A stretch of 64,000 bases of DNA from Zonotrichia leucophrys gambelii (Eukaryota > Chordata > Aves > Passeriformes > Passerellidae), in assembly GCF_028769735.1 (NCBI RefSeq), contig NC_088173.1, positions 25,608,038 through 25,672,037 of the forward strand, in the 5' to 3' direction. Below are positions 19,801 through 30,700 of this stretch, one piece after another (within the stretch, counting starts at the first letter, position 1; the number at the start of each line of letters is the position of its first letter). A program made the translations under genes and the position numbers. The notes beneath the pieces are model-generated. The model made no database searches. It had not been told where the DNA came from and saw only the letters and a list, made by a program, of their open reading frames with translations.

Positions 19801-22488
19801 AGACAACTGCTGGAACTGCCTAAATCAAGGAGTCCTGCTTAGTCTATCAAGAATGGAATTTGTTAAAAAAAATAAGTGAAAATGGATTTGTGTGTAGTTT
19901 TTCAAGCAAAAATCAAATCTAGATTCAAGAGAAGCAGTCTTTGGCTTATTAAAGTTAAATCAATTGAAAGGACAAAAAGACTACACCTTTTCAAATACGC
20001 TATTGCTCACATGTATTACAAAAACCCATGTGGAAAAAAAGAATGTTCTTCACAACTAACAATACAGTTAACAACTACAATCAAGACTTTAACTTTTTAC
20101 AGAAATACTCAAATATTCACCTTCCAATTCACCCATCCTTTGTCATTTTCGTTCATGTTGGTCTTCAGCTGTCCCCCATGGCTGGTCAAGTAAAACTTCG
20201 AACAGAACAAACAAGAGGTACAAAATACAGAAACGTCAATTTGCCACAATCTGTTTCCTCTCTTTCTACCCTTAACTGTTACCTAAAACTCATAATATTT
20301 TTTAGATGGAAGTGGGACTAGTACCAAATTCATATAGTTACTGATACGTTTAAAAGACAAATTCAGACTTACAATGACTTTTTAAAAAATCTGCCAGAGC
20401 TAAAACCAAGAGTATCAACAGCCTCTTACTGGCACACCTGGATCTGGCACTTTTCATCTGCATGCACATACTGTTCCATATATAGGTGTATCCTTATAAC
20501 ACATGGGTGTTACAATACAAGTAATTTTCTTATGAAAGAGGCAGCTTAAATATTTTCTTTTCCTACTACAGTTCTCATGTTTGGTACTTGGCAACAGTCA
20601 GCATTCAGTTTGCTCAAACTCACCTGCACAGGATGAAATGCCTTGCGGTTTTCTGCGTAACATCTCTGAATCTGCTTGTGAAGCTTCTTAACATCCTGTA
20701 CACAACACAGTTTGTTTTTATTTAATCCTTCACACAGACCATCACAAAATGCTTTATCATGAGCCAGTCTGAAGCTAAAGAGAGAAAAAGGAAGCTTTTA
20801 ACTGGCTAAAGTGACTACTTGGAGAGTATGGGCATCAGATCCTGAGAGGAAAAGCACCCATTGTGAGGGGATTATGCTGACAAGGAGACACACACATCTT
20901 CCACACAGGTGTACTTAGACACCTCTATGCATTGTGCTTGATTTACATTATTCTAGGGGAAAAAAAATCAGAGGGATTTAATGAACATACAGAATTAATC
21001 TGAGGAATCAAACAGGTTTATCACTGTGACAACACTCAGTCTGTAACCCATGGGAAAATCCTGAGAACATACAATCTATATTTAAGAGAATTAAATATAC
21101 CTAGTTAATCTGAAGTTCCTTTTACCTTTAACACCATCAGGTCATCAAAGCTGCAGTCCACGATGAGGCGAAGCGTGCTAGGAACAACTTCCCTGCGCAT
21201 GCACTTTCTGCCATTCCCCTCACTACTGGAATCCAATTTTGACTGACGTTCTAGTTTTCTCTTCTGGCGTTTTTCTTTTCGTTTCTGCCTAAGTAAACAA
21301 ACAAATCAATCCTCTAAAAGTGCTGCCAGCACTGCTGAGGTACTGTGTTGGGCACACAAATGCAGACTTCTAGGGCCAAAGTGGTTGTCCTGTGACTGTG
21401 ATAGTTTAAACTCAGCCTGTTGCCTGCATTTGTGCCACACTGAGACCAGCACAAAACACATCCCCCACCCCGACTTTGTGAAGTTCTGTAAATACCTACA
21501 GACATCTGACACAAATTCAATTTGCTCAATTAACTCAATACTGGGAGTCTCATGGATTTACAGGTCCTCTGAGTCAAGTCTCAGAACTAGCAAAAAAGTA
21601 GTTAGTTTACACATGAACAGCAATCACAGTATCAGGATTAGAATGAGGAAGACAATTTACATCCCGTTTCACTGCACAGTTTTTCAACAGGCTTCTGAAG
21701 AAATTGGTCCATCCTCCTGTCCTCCTGACAGGAGCAGGCAGTTGGAAGATCAAATTTCAGAGACAGCAACAACCACTGCCTTGGGAAGGAGCAGTCAGTG
21801 GGATAAGAATAAACCACCATCAGCACATCTACAGATACACTTTCTCTCAACACATCAAAACAGAAGCTCTATGTAAGTCAGTGTAACTTGTAGCACATCA
21901 CTTCTTGTCTCAAATGTGGCTGCTTTTATTCAGTGTATTTTTAAGAATCTCAAGTCTGCCAGCACCAGGAAAAGAGGAACAAGGCCACACATTCTGTCTC
22001 CCTTCTGACAAATAACAACATGCATGTTTGAATCCCTCCTGAAGCTGAGGAACAAATCTAGCATGAGGAGGGGATGCTTACCTCTACAGCCTCTTCCAGT
22101 GCAGACCAAGTAGCCTGGGGCTACTGCTTTAAACCTGGTGTGGGAGAAAACTGGTTCAACTGCCTTGATTTGATGAAGCAATTCACAAGCACATTCTGCT
22201 GACACATCATTATTATTAGCACTAAATATTACATGGGAACCATGGGAAGCTGCTTTGCAAACCATACCTCCGTAGATCTTTCTGTTCTTCCCACTGCTTC
22301 TGCTTCAACAGCTTCTTCCTTTGCCTCTTGGACATGGACTCAAGGCATTCTTCCTTGCCTGAGCCTGCCTCCAGTCTCTCTACTGGATTGTCATTTGACT
22401 TCACCTTTCCTTCCACATCAGGAACTTCAGGGAATGGGGTATTTTCCATTGGCACCTCTGGACTGTCTGTGGGTGACCCAGATGACAT
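16859..22488 (-). CDS. TRMT10A: tRNA (guanine-9-N1) methyltransferase
   Basis: SAM-dependent SPOUT-fold methyltransferase that makes m1G9 in tRNAs. Coding exons in transcript order: 22268-22488, 21126-21288, 20624-20695, 20121-20195, 18999-19148, 18327-18432, 16859-17025; all GT-AG and in frame, 317 residues. The N terminus carries the basic [17 protein letters not shown] block (about residues 53-69) and a Lys/Arg-rich stretch that binds tRNA. The catalytic domain starts near [15 protein letters not shown]. It includes [36 protein letters not shown] (with the catalytic Asp of the Trm10 family) and [23 protein letters not shown]. The start was put at the Met of MSSGS because human TRMT10A begins MSSE; an in-frame ATG 18 codons upstream (22,542) is possible. 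The acidic C tail stops at NDSDSS-TAG, about 20 residues shorter than human. An AATAAA (16,808-16,813) follows the stop by about 45 nt. Confidence 0.95.
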
Positions 22489-23446
22489 TAGCTTTTGGCT
22501 GGGTTTTCTGACTTGTTTGTCAGCACATGCCGGATATTTCATTAAAAACAATTCTTCTGCTCACCAATTCTCTACAAAACAAAGGGATATAAGTGTCATT
22601 AACAAGATACTCAACTAGAATAAACACCACTCAACACCTACTATAAGCCTGAATAAAGAGAAGATCTTTTTTGTTTGTTTAAAGCCTCTGCAAATAATAA
22701 CATGGAACATTCTAAAAAGATTATAACCTATATCCTGAGAGTCTAAAATTCTGCCTGCTAGATCTGCAGGTAGTGAATAGCTTCTGATCAAAAACTTTGC
22801 AAAAGAACACCAGCATAAATTTAGGGAATCATACTGAATCAAATGTAATAGAACAAAAAGCATTAGCAGGGTGTGTACACAAACACAAAAAATTAAGGAC
22901 GTGTCTTACAATATAACTACAGCAGCATATTAGAGAAGTATGTAAGACAGAAGTATGTAATTTTAAAGGGACTAAAGCCATTTGGGGGGAAAAAAAGTGT
23001 GAACGAGCTGTACTCCTGCAAAATTAATTTTTATTTCTCCCGAAAACAGAAGGCATTGGACAGTAACAGACACCGGCCACTGTCAGAAGACAAATACAAG
23101 TAAAAGGATGAACAAATGTAATTCAGCAAAACACTCTCGGTTCAAACCAACTACAATTATAACTACTCCTTTCTCATGGTTAGCACGATTTTTCCGCACT
23201 AGGAGCTCCTGTGTGCTCGACACCCACACAATTCCCCAAGGACAACTTCACCGGAGAACGCTACATCTCCACCAGGCAGGAAACAGCAACCCCCTGCTTC
23301 CTGCAGCGGCAGCAGAGACAGGAAACACACAGCGCAGCAGAACCCAGAGGAGCTTTTGCTGGCACATCCCCATTTCCCTGTGTGAGGGCGTTCGCACACC
23401 GAGCCCCGCACACCTGCGCACACCTGCGTGCTTGCATACAGGAGCA

Positions 23447-23515
23447 CAAACACACACACACATACACATACATACATACACACACACACACGCGCAAGCA
23501 CACGTGTATCTACAC
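23447..23515 (+). repeat. (CA)n microsatellite, imperfect
   Basis: Alternating CA with interspersed CATA units and a terminal CACGCGCAAGCACACG, at the left shoulder of the CpG island in TRMT10A intron 1. The alternating purine-pyrimidine character is Z-DNA-prone. Confidence 0.85.
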
Positions 23516-23593
23516 ACGGACACGCCATACGCCCCTCATGACTGCAGAGGGCAGGCCGCAGGCCCGCGGAGGGCCGTGTCCCACCCCGGCGGC

Positions 23594-23617
23594 GGGGCCG
23601 GGCCGGGCCGGGCCGGG
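23594..23617 (+). repeat. G-quadruplex-type GGGCC repeat
   Basis: Five G-runs of three or four separated by CC form a regular (GGGCC)n tract on the plus strand. That is the template strand of TRMT10A, in the start of its intron 1. The pattern matches the standard G4 rule with 2-nt loops. Confidence 0.6.
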
Positions 23618-23690
23618 CGCGGTGCGAGCCCCGCTGAGGGCCCCTGGGGGCCGCCATGTTCCCCCCCGCCCCCGAGGGGCCGCAACGTAC

Positions 23691-23760
23691 CCGCGAGCCG
23701 CCCCGCGCGCGCCCGGCGTGGGAAGGGGCGGAGCCGCGCATGCGCAGGCGCGCGCGAGAG
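23691..23760 (-). other. TRMT10A: Likely non-coding exon 1 of TRMT10A (5' UTR)
   Basis: Inferred from a good minus-strand donor (CTCGCGG followed by GTACGT) at 23,684-23,690 inside the CpG island. The coding start lies in the next exon, whose acceptor is probably the TGAGCAG near 22,560. The 5' boundary is approximate. No transcript evidence is available. Confidence 0.4.
23725..23746 (-). promoter_or_regulatory. GC box and NRF1 palindrome of the TRMT10A promoter
   Basis: GGGGCGG at 23,725 (Sp1-type) and the perfect palindrome GCGCATGCGC at 23,736-23,745, which is the NRF1 consensus. They lie just upstream, on the minus strand, of the inferred exon 1 donor. A YY1-type site (AACATGGCGGC on the minus strand, 23,651-23,661) lies about 30 bp into intron 1. 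Confidence 0.55.
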
Positions 23761-24060
23761 GGAAGCAGAGCGGCGTCCGCGTGAGGCCGCCGGGCAGGGC
23801 GCCCCCAGCGGCGGGCGGTGTCAGGGCGCGCGCCACCTCCCTCACACCCCCAGCCGTGGCTTTGGGGGCTCCGTGGGGATAAAGGGCAGCGAAAAGGAAG
23901 ACAAAAGCTTATTTTTATCTGATGGTTTGAGTTCAGGCAGGGGCCAGCGAAGTATTTTTGGCTGATGGCATTCCTCCGGGCAGATCTGTAGCTGCAGAGG
24001 TCCCCGACATTGCCGCGCTCCCTCCGCCCCCGCGGGAGAGGGCCGCGCCTTCGCGCTTCC

Positions 24061-27000
24061 TATTTTTAAAGGCCGCCGACAATTAGGTTTTTTAACTCCG
24101 GTGTCAATGCTCAGCGAAGGCAGCGTTCTTTCACTGCCAGATAACTTTACGAAAGAATGCTGCCCTGTTACAGGAGTCGGTTTTGGAGACTGGGATGATA
24201 TTCTATGGGAACAATGTATTTTGGGCAGCCTGAGTATGTAGATGTCTGTTTGCCCCCGGTTAACGAGGCACACAAAGTTAGCAAACACACGAGCGTGCGC
24301 TGCCATAATCCCCTTTCCGTGTGCATCAGTGTTTAGCTCAGGTTTCATGGGTGCCACATGTACACACTCGGACAGTTTTAGTGCTGGTTTCAGGTTCGCC
24401 ACAGCTGTGTTGCGCTCACAAAACTGCGTTGTGTCGCTATAGTGAGACACTGACCTTTCAACTGCTGCTGGAATTTAATATTTGCTGTAGTATTTGATCT
24501 AATTTGTGATTCCTGTTCAGTGCATTACTTTAAAAATAGCTAGATTTGCATTTGCTGGGGTCTATTTAAAACCTCACTCACGTTACTATTAATACCTAGC
24601 TTGACACGCCAGCATCATAAAAGCCCAAATGCTCCAGTCTCCCTGTGGAGAATCCTTTGGTGTTTTTTGGTCACTGAAAGGGAGCAGATGAGTTACCAAT
24701 AGAAGCCTTTTTTTTAAAAAAAGCAAAAGACATCTGACAAAGTCATGTAATACTCAGATGTGCTTTTTCCTAGAATGAAGAAGCTGCTTACGTAGTTTGT
24801 TTTTCTCATAGTGCCCTCTGCAAAGCGTCAGTATTGCTCGTCCAGCCCCCTGTGTCCTCAGACAACAACAGAGCATCATGCAATGTTTTCCAAAGTCTGC
24901 CAAGTGGTGAAAAAGTGAAATGAAAAACTGAGCAGTTGCAAATATTGGGAAAGAGCTGTCTGTCTAAATTTCATTATTTTTATAGGGCCTTAACGTGACC
25001 TTTTCAAGATGCTGATCCCGATGGTGAGTCACCCTCTCTCCCAGCAACAGAAAGAACTAAATATTCCAGAGCTTAGAGCTGCAGCTCAAGAGGCAGACTA
25101 TGGAGAAGAAAAAAGATACTCAGGGGAGGCTCAGGTGTGGGCAATGTCATTGCTCCCTGTGGGCTGGGCCTGACTGCAGCACTCCTGAGGAAGGCTCAGG
25201 GTGCAAACTGGCTTTGGCCAGTGGCTTGGGTGGGTATCTCTGACCCCCTGTCCCCTGCGGCAGAAACAGGGGGTCTTATTCACCCAAAGCCTGCGAGCTG
25301 GGGGCTCACAGGCAGCAGCTGAAAGGTAAGGATGCACTGGGGTACTTTGGTGCTCACACCTGAAGGTTTGAGTTGAAAAGCAAGATCTTTGTGCTGTTGC
25401 TTCAGAAGAGAAGGCAGAAAGAAACATTTTGTTGACTCAGAACATGGGAGGAAATCTCATTAGTTTTATTAGGCTGTATAAAGATATGAGCCCTATAGTT
25501 TGGACTCTGGAAAATGTGCAGCAGTAGGAATACTTTGACCCCAGTCTGTATGCCAGCATGGCCTGAGGCATCCATGAGGGGCTGAGCCCACAGCCTGTAC
25601 GTGGAGTGGACTTTGGTGGGCACAGCGCCGTTTGCACGGGTGTAATCTGCCTGAAAGGAAGTCACTGCTGATTAACTCTGGCCATAACTGGGGTGAGGCT
25701 CAGGCCTCCTGTTTCTAAGATGTCTGAAGAGCACCCCAGCTCTGTGTTACAGGTAAGCCTGTGGGTGTATAAATGTGTGTGCACGTGGAACTGTATGGAC
25801 AAAATTCCTTTACGTGGCAGTTGTGCCCTTAGCTCTGCAATTGACACAGCTACAGTGGTGTCCAAAGAGAGATGTGGATTTACATCAGCAGGAGATCTGG
25901 CTAGAGATATTCTAACAGAGGCCTTTTTTAAAAAAAGTATTTTATTTGAAAGAAGAAATAAATTTATTGTGTCTCAAGAGCACAGAAAGAGGACAATTGC
26001 TCTTCTTCAGATTTCAAACCAACGTCACCTCCCCCTTCTGAGTAAAATGTCAATGCTACTTTTCTGAAGCAGGACCCATATCTCTGGTCCTTCTCTAGAT
26101 GGAGTTGGTTTTGCACCAAGATAGTGCCCTTATTTTTTTCAAAACAGCACAGAAAGCCTGGAAAGCTCCTTGTTTTCTAAATGCTTGTTTACTAAATGCA
26201 GCAAAAGGAGGCCTCTGCCTCAGCCCCTTGAATTTGGGAGCATGCCACAACCTGTGCTGAGAAAGCAGCATAACCAACCACAAATGGGGAAGAAGCAAAG
26301 GCAGACCCCTGGGGTTTCCTAATCTCCTCCCTCCCACGTGTGCAAACACAAACAAAATACAGGAAGAGGCCCAGGGGGAACTTCACAAGGTGCAGATGAG
26401 CATGGGGGAGCAGCAGTGGCATGGGCCTGTTGTTTCCCACTGCTGGGCAATGATTGACATCCACAGTGTTTGCTCAACTTCTCTTTACCACAGAAAAAAA
26501 CCAGAGGAGGCACTTGTACCCCTCAAGGTGAAGGCTGCTCTCACTTTACCATCCCTCACAGAGAATGGGGCCCTCTGGGAGCATCTAATTGCAGCCTGGG
26601 GTGGCACTTGCTGGGTTGGGGTATGTGTAGATCACAGTCACATGAAATCAACCTGCGGAAGTGAAGTGGAAGAGTGTGTCGATGGCTCCCTTGTGTGTTT
26701 CCTTTGCTGGCAGGAGCAGATCCTGCTTCCTCCCAGAGCTGGGAAGGCTTTGTGTGCTGGGGAGAGGCATGCAGCCTCGCAGGGCATGCCAAGAAACACG
26801 GAGGGTTGGCCTGCTGCCCCACTGACACCTGAGGGACAGCTGAAGGACATCCTTTACCCAGCCCTGTGGCCATGAGGTTAGTGTGAGAGGGCCTGGGATT
26901 TACTGTCAGAGGAAAAGGGAGACATGTGGGTTAGTCAGGCAGCGCCTTTTCAAGGGAGGTGGTGAAGGAAGCACAAGAAAAGGGGGAAGGGCTTGGTTTG

Positions 27001-27566
27001 CCCTGCTCCCAGACCTTGCCAAGCTGGCCTTCATGGAGATGGGACAAAATGTCTTGTTTTATCTCATTTTTCAGGCTCTAACCTCTGCCACTGCAATGAT
27101 GTAAGATGGGGGCTGAAAGAAAGAACATTGATTTAGTATGGTACAGTGCAGCAGGCACCGACATCACATCTGAGTCTGTAATGAAGTAGGATCTGTTTTT
27201 GGGATGGCACTGATAAATCCCATGTACTTCTGCTTCCTGGAAGACCTTTAAAAACCTATGCTTCTGTGGTTGCTCAGAGATGATGACAGATGATGCAAGA
27301 CAGTGGAAACAGTGGTCAAGATCTGGCCCCTGGCAGAAACAGAGCTGATGGTCCCTTCATTCAGAGAGAGGAGTGGTGGCAGGATCTCCTGGTTCTTCCA
27401 GCACTGGAGGTGGGCTCTGCTGCTCAGAAATGGGTCTGTGTGGGCTCAGTATTCAAAAATGAAAGCCGGGGTGATCGATAAAATGGGGTAGAAACTGCCA
27501 GTTACCCTAGTTCTTAATAATTAACTGGAAGTCCTTTAATGAACTTAGTACCTGAGTGTGGAATTT
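24061..27566. other. Intergenic DNA between the CpG island and the MTTP promoter
   Basis: No exon, RNA gene or repeat family that I recognise. The longer frames here (for example 23,842-24,450 minus and 26,390-26,875 plus) show no domains or phylogenetically familiar sequence. Confidence 0.5.
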
Positions 27567-27600
27567 GGAATCTGACCTTTACTACATCTAGATAAACAGT
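27567..27600 (+). promoter_or_regulatory. MTTP proximal promoter: nuclear-receptor half site plus forkhead motif
   Basis: TGACCTTT at 27,573 is followed by GATAAACAG at 27,591, about 110 bp before the MTTP ATG. From memory, the human MTTP promoter has the same pair in the same order and spacing (TGACCTTT, then GATAAACA): a DR1-type element bound by HNF4/PPAR/COUP-TF and a FOX site that controls hepatic and insulin-responsive expression. The second half site of the DR1 is diverged here. Start of transcription is expected between this element and the ATG. Confidence 0.7.
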
Positions 27601-27702
27601 GTGGCCAAGCCTGTGGCTCTCTCTGCAAGCTCCACACTCTCAGCTCACTTCTTGGAGGTTCTCACACTTCATGCTGCAGTCAGGAGCTCGGCAGAGTCCA
27701 GC

Positions 27703-30700
27703 ATGATTCTTCTTACCGTGCTGTTCCTTTGCATCATTTCCACCTACTCAGCCTCTGTGAAAGGTAGGTCTGTGCTGGGCTTGGTTCAGCTTCTGCCTCA
27801 GCAGAGGCAAAACCAGTGTGTGTATGCAGATCCCTGTTTTGCTTCAGAAAATTATCAGCTTTACTCAGACATGTTTGAGTAATACAAGATGCATTTACTA
27901 GCTAGGTTTAAGTGCTTGTGGCATTCCTCTCGGCAGAGGTGATGGAGGAGATGATGTTTTCAAGTGCACAGGGCCTGTGGTGGGACCAGGAGATCAGAGA
28001 TCTTGAACTTGCTTAATCAGGACATACTGTGGGGGCACTGACTTCAAAGGGACTTTTCACACGCTCAGAAGTGAAACACATGGAGTGCTCTGTGGAGCAG
28101 AGCCAGGAAGTGCTCAGGGCTGCCCAGGTTTCAGCTTCTGAGCAGTTGACTCAGCTACCACTGAAGTCAGTAAGAAGCATCCTGTTAATTTCATGAGAAC
28201 GTTGCTCTGTAGTAAGTCTTGAAAATCTGGATGTCTGCAGAAACCCTGTGAGCAGAGCTTTACTCAGGTGTCCTGACAAAGTCAAGGGTATGAAATCTTG
28301 GAGACTGTCTGCTTCAGCAGTGCCAATATATGAAGCAAGGAAAGGTGTCTGTAGTAGTGACTCTTCATGTACAACTTCACATTAAATTTAGAGGAGCAGC
28401 AACCTTATGAAATAAACTGAGTTTTTTAGTTTAATGAGGATGTCTTCATCATGAATGGAAGCAGAGGGAGCACAACATCCCGGGCCAAGCTGTTAAAAGG
28501 GCTGTAGAGATGCTCTCATGGGTGCCACCTCCTGCATTCTGCAGGGAATCCAGGACACTGTGTAAGCACAGAGCAGCAACCTTCCTTCTTCCCTGCCTCT
28601 ATACGCCCTCATGACAGGAGTTATAAAGCAGAGAAATTTGCAAGCAGTGCCTTCACTTGTCAGTTTATTTCATGAGACTGCCACATTCAGTTTATGACTA
28701 GGTACCAATGTGCCACATTTCTGGTGTCTGATCTTCCCAGCTTCCCTTTAATATCAATTAAGCAAAGCTTCTTGATGTGAAGTAGTATTTGCTTGTCACA
28801 TTCCCCAGGATACTGAGCAAGCATTTTCCCTTTAATTAGTCATCCCTTCAGCTCTGCCAGATTTCCTCTCTCTTGTGCAGAGGGATTGAGAGCTAAATTA
28901 CTGGCCCAAAGGCCACTTAGGGCCTCAGGGTGAGAGCTGGGATTAGGATAAGTGTTCTACCTTTTCATCAGGCCACACTGCCTTTTGGAAATATTGAAAC
29001 ATTATTCTGTTTGATTCAGGTAGGTCAGCACACTTAAAACTTTCCTACTGCAGTTCCACTTGAAAAATATTTTCAAATAAGCGGATGGGGTTTGCTTTTT
29101 AAAGCTATCTGGTGTCAGAGATAGTGGCAAATATGATTTATGAAGGTAGAGCTAGCAAGTAGTTAGAGACACACATGCTGTGCATGCCATATGTATTAAT
29201 AAAAGGCACAGGACTTGACAGCTGTCTCTGCTTATGCAGTGTAACCTTCTGTATTATACAGTATCATGATTTAATTATAGACTTGGCATGTTACCCTTAA
29301 TGACAGACACTTAACGTTACTAGTCAAACTATGTGTTATGCCCTCCACCTTGGAAGCAGCACTTCTGACCCCCAGAGGGCTTGGCTGGGCTGCTGGCAGT
29401 CTGTGTGTCCGTCTCTCCTCCCTTCTCAGGCAGTGGGACACTTGCCATCAGCTGAAATGTCAATGGCTGCACAGGCAGCAAGGATCCCAGTGCTGTGCTG
29501 AATACAGAGGAAGGAGCTTCTAAAAGGGTCACTTTCTATTAAGAAAAGTTTCCATCAGAAAGGTGTTGCAATATTCCTGTCGGAATAGTACTGGTGTTTT
29601 CTTCGTGGAAGTCGGCATGAAAATTTAGTTGTGTTGTTTTGAGTACTGGTTCTGCTCAGTGACCCTGTGCCTCTGTCTGTCATCTGTCATCTCTCAGCCT
29701 GACCACACTCTTCATTTGTCTCTCTTGGGTTCCCCATTGCCACAGGGATAAGTGCTAACTCTTTGGAACTGCTTTCAATACTGCCTCATCCCCGCTGCTT
29801 CTCTTATCATCATCCACTCTTGGCCTACCCTTGCCCAGTCTGGCAACTAAAGGTGTCTTCTGCCCTGGTTCCTGCAGTGTTTTCTGTGTGTGAATTGGTA
29901 AAAGTTTTCAATACTTCATGTTCTTCTAGTTCCCAGGAATACTTTGCAATTATTGTTTTCTTTCATGACACTTGCAAGAAGGTCCTGCATCATTTGCTCA
30001 TCTGTTTCCTTTAGGATGGAACAGCTCTATTGTATGTGGGGATAAGCAAATGCTAAAAGGGAGGAGGAGGGAAGGAACTCTTACAAAAGAAGAATAAAAC
30101 CATGTATGTGTTCAGCTGTGGGGAAAGGAAGAGGGTAGATGAAAGGTGCTTTTAACTGAGAATAGGGAGGGAGCAAAACCATAACATGCACCTTAACTAA
30201 TAAGACTTGTCTCTGAGCACCCAAATAATTTCTCTTGGATGTGCTATTCCCCTACTTTTTTCCTTTAGATGGGACTGTGTTTAGAATGCACCTAGTGGGT
30301 GGTATTCCTAAAATCTCAGCCAATACTAAGTCCTTTGCACTGCAGTTTCTGCTGCAAATCAAGGACATTTTGAACCAGGAAGCAACTGGCTCCAAGGCAC
30401 TGCCGGGAATCTGTCCCTGAAAGGCATAGCCACCTCTGAGCAGGCACTGAGCACCCTCTACTCTCAGGGGTAAGGTAGCTTCAAAGCAGGGAACTGGGGA
30501 AGGAAATTGGCTAGGAAATTCACAGTAAACCTCCAAGAAGGGTTACATGCCTCTTGGTGACTTTGTTTTGAAACAGACACACAAGACATGCAAAACCAGA
30601 CAGCCCCATTGTGCCAACATGAATCCTTCAACCTCCCTGGGAAAAAATTAATAGTTACAGCTTTGGCCTCTCATGTGTGAGCAGGCTGAGCCCACTGGGA

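Larger units (their letters stand above)
23540..24060. promoter_or_regulatory. CpG island at the TRMT10A 5' end
   Basis: About 500 bp of very GC- and CpG-rich sequence, unlike the AT-rich flanks. It holds GC-box, NRF1-type and YY1-type motifs and the likely non-coding exon 1 of TRMT10A. This fits a broad housekeeping promoter. No plus-strand gene could be assigned to it, because MTTP starts 3.7 kb further right at its own promoter. Confidence 0.8.

Noticed and set aside
23108..23965. 285-codon plus-strand frame, and overlapping frames on both strands, across the CpG island
   Set aside because: High GC removes stop codons by chance. The frames cross the (CA)n and (GGGCC)n repeats and the TRMT10A exon 1, and several frames are open at once.
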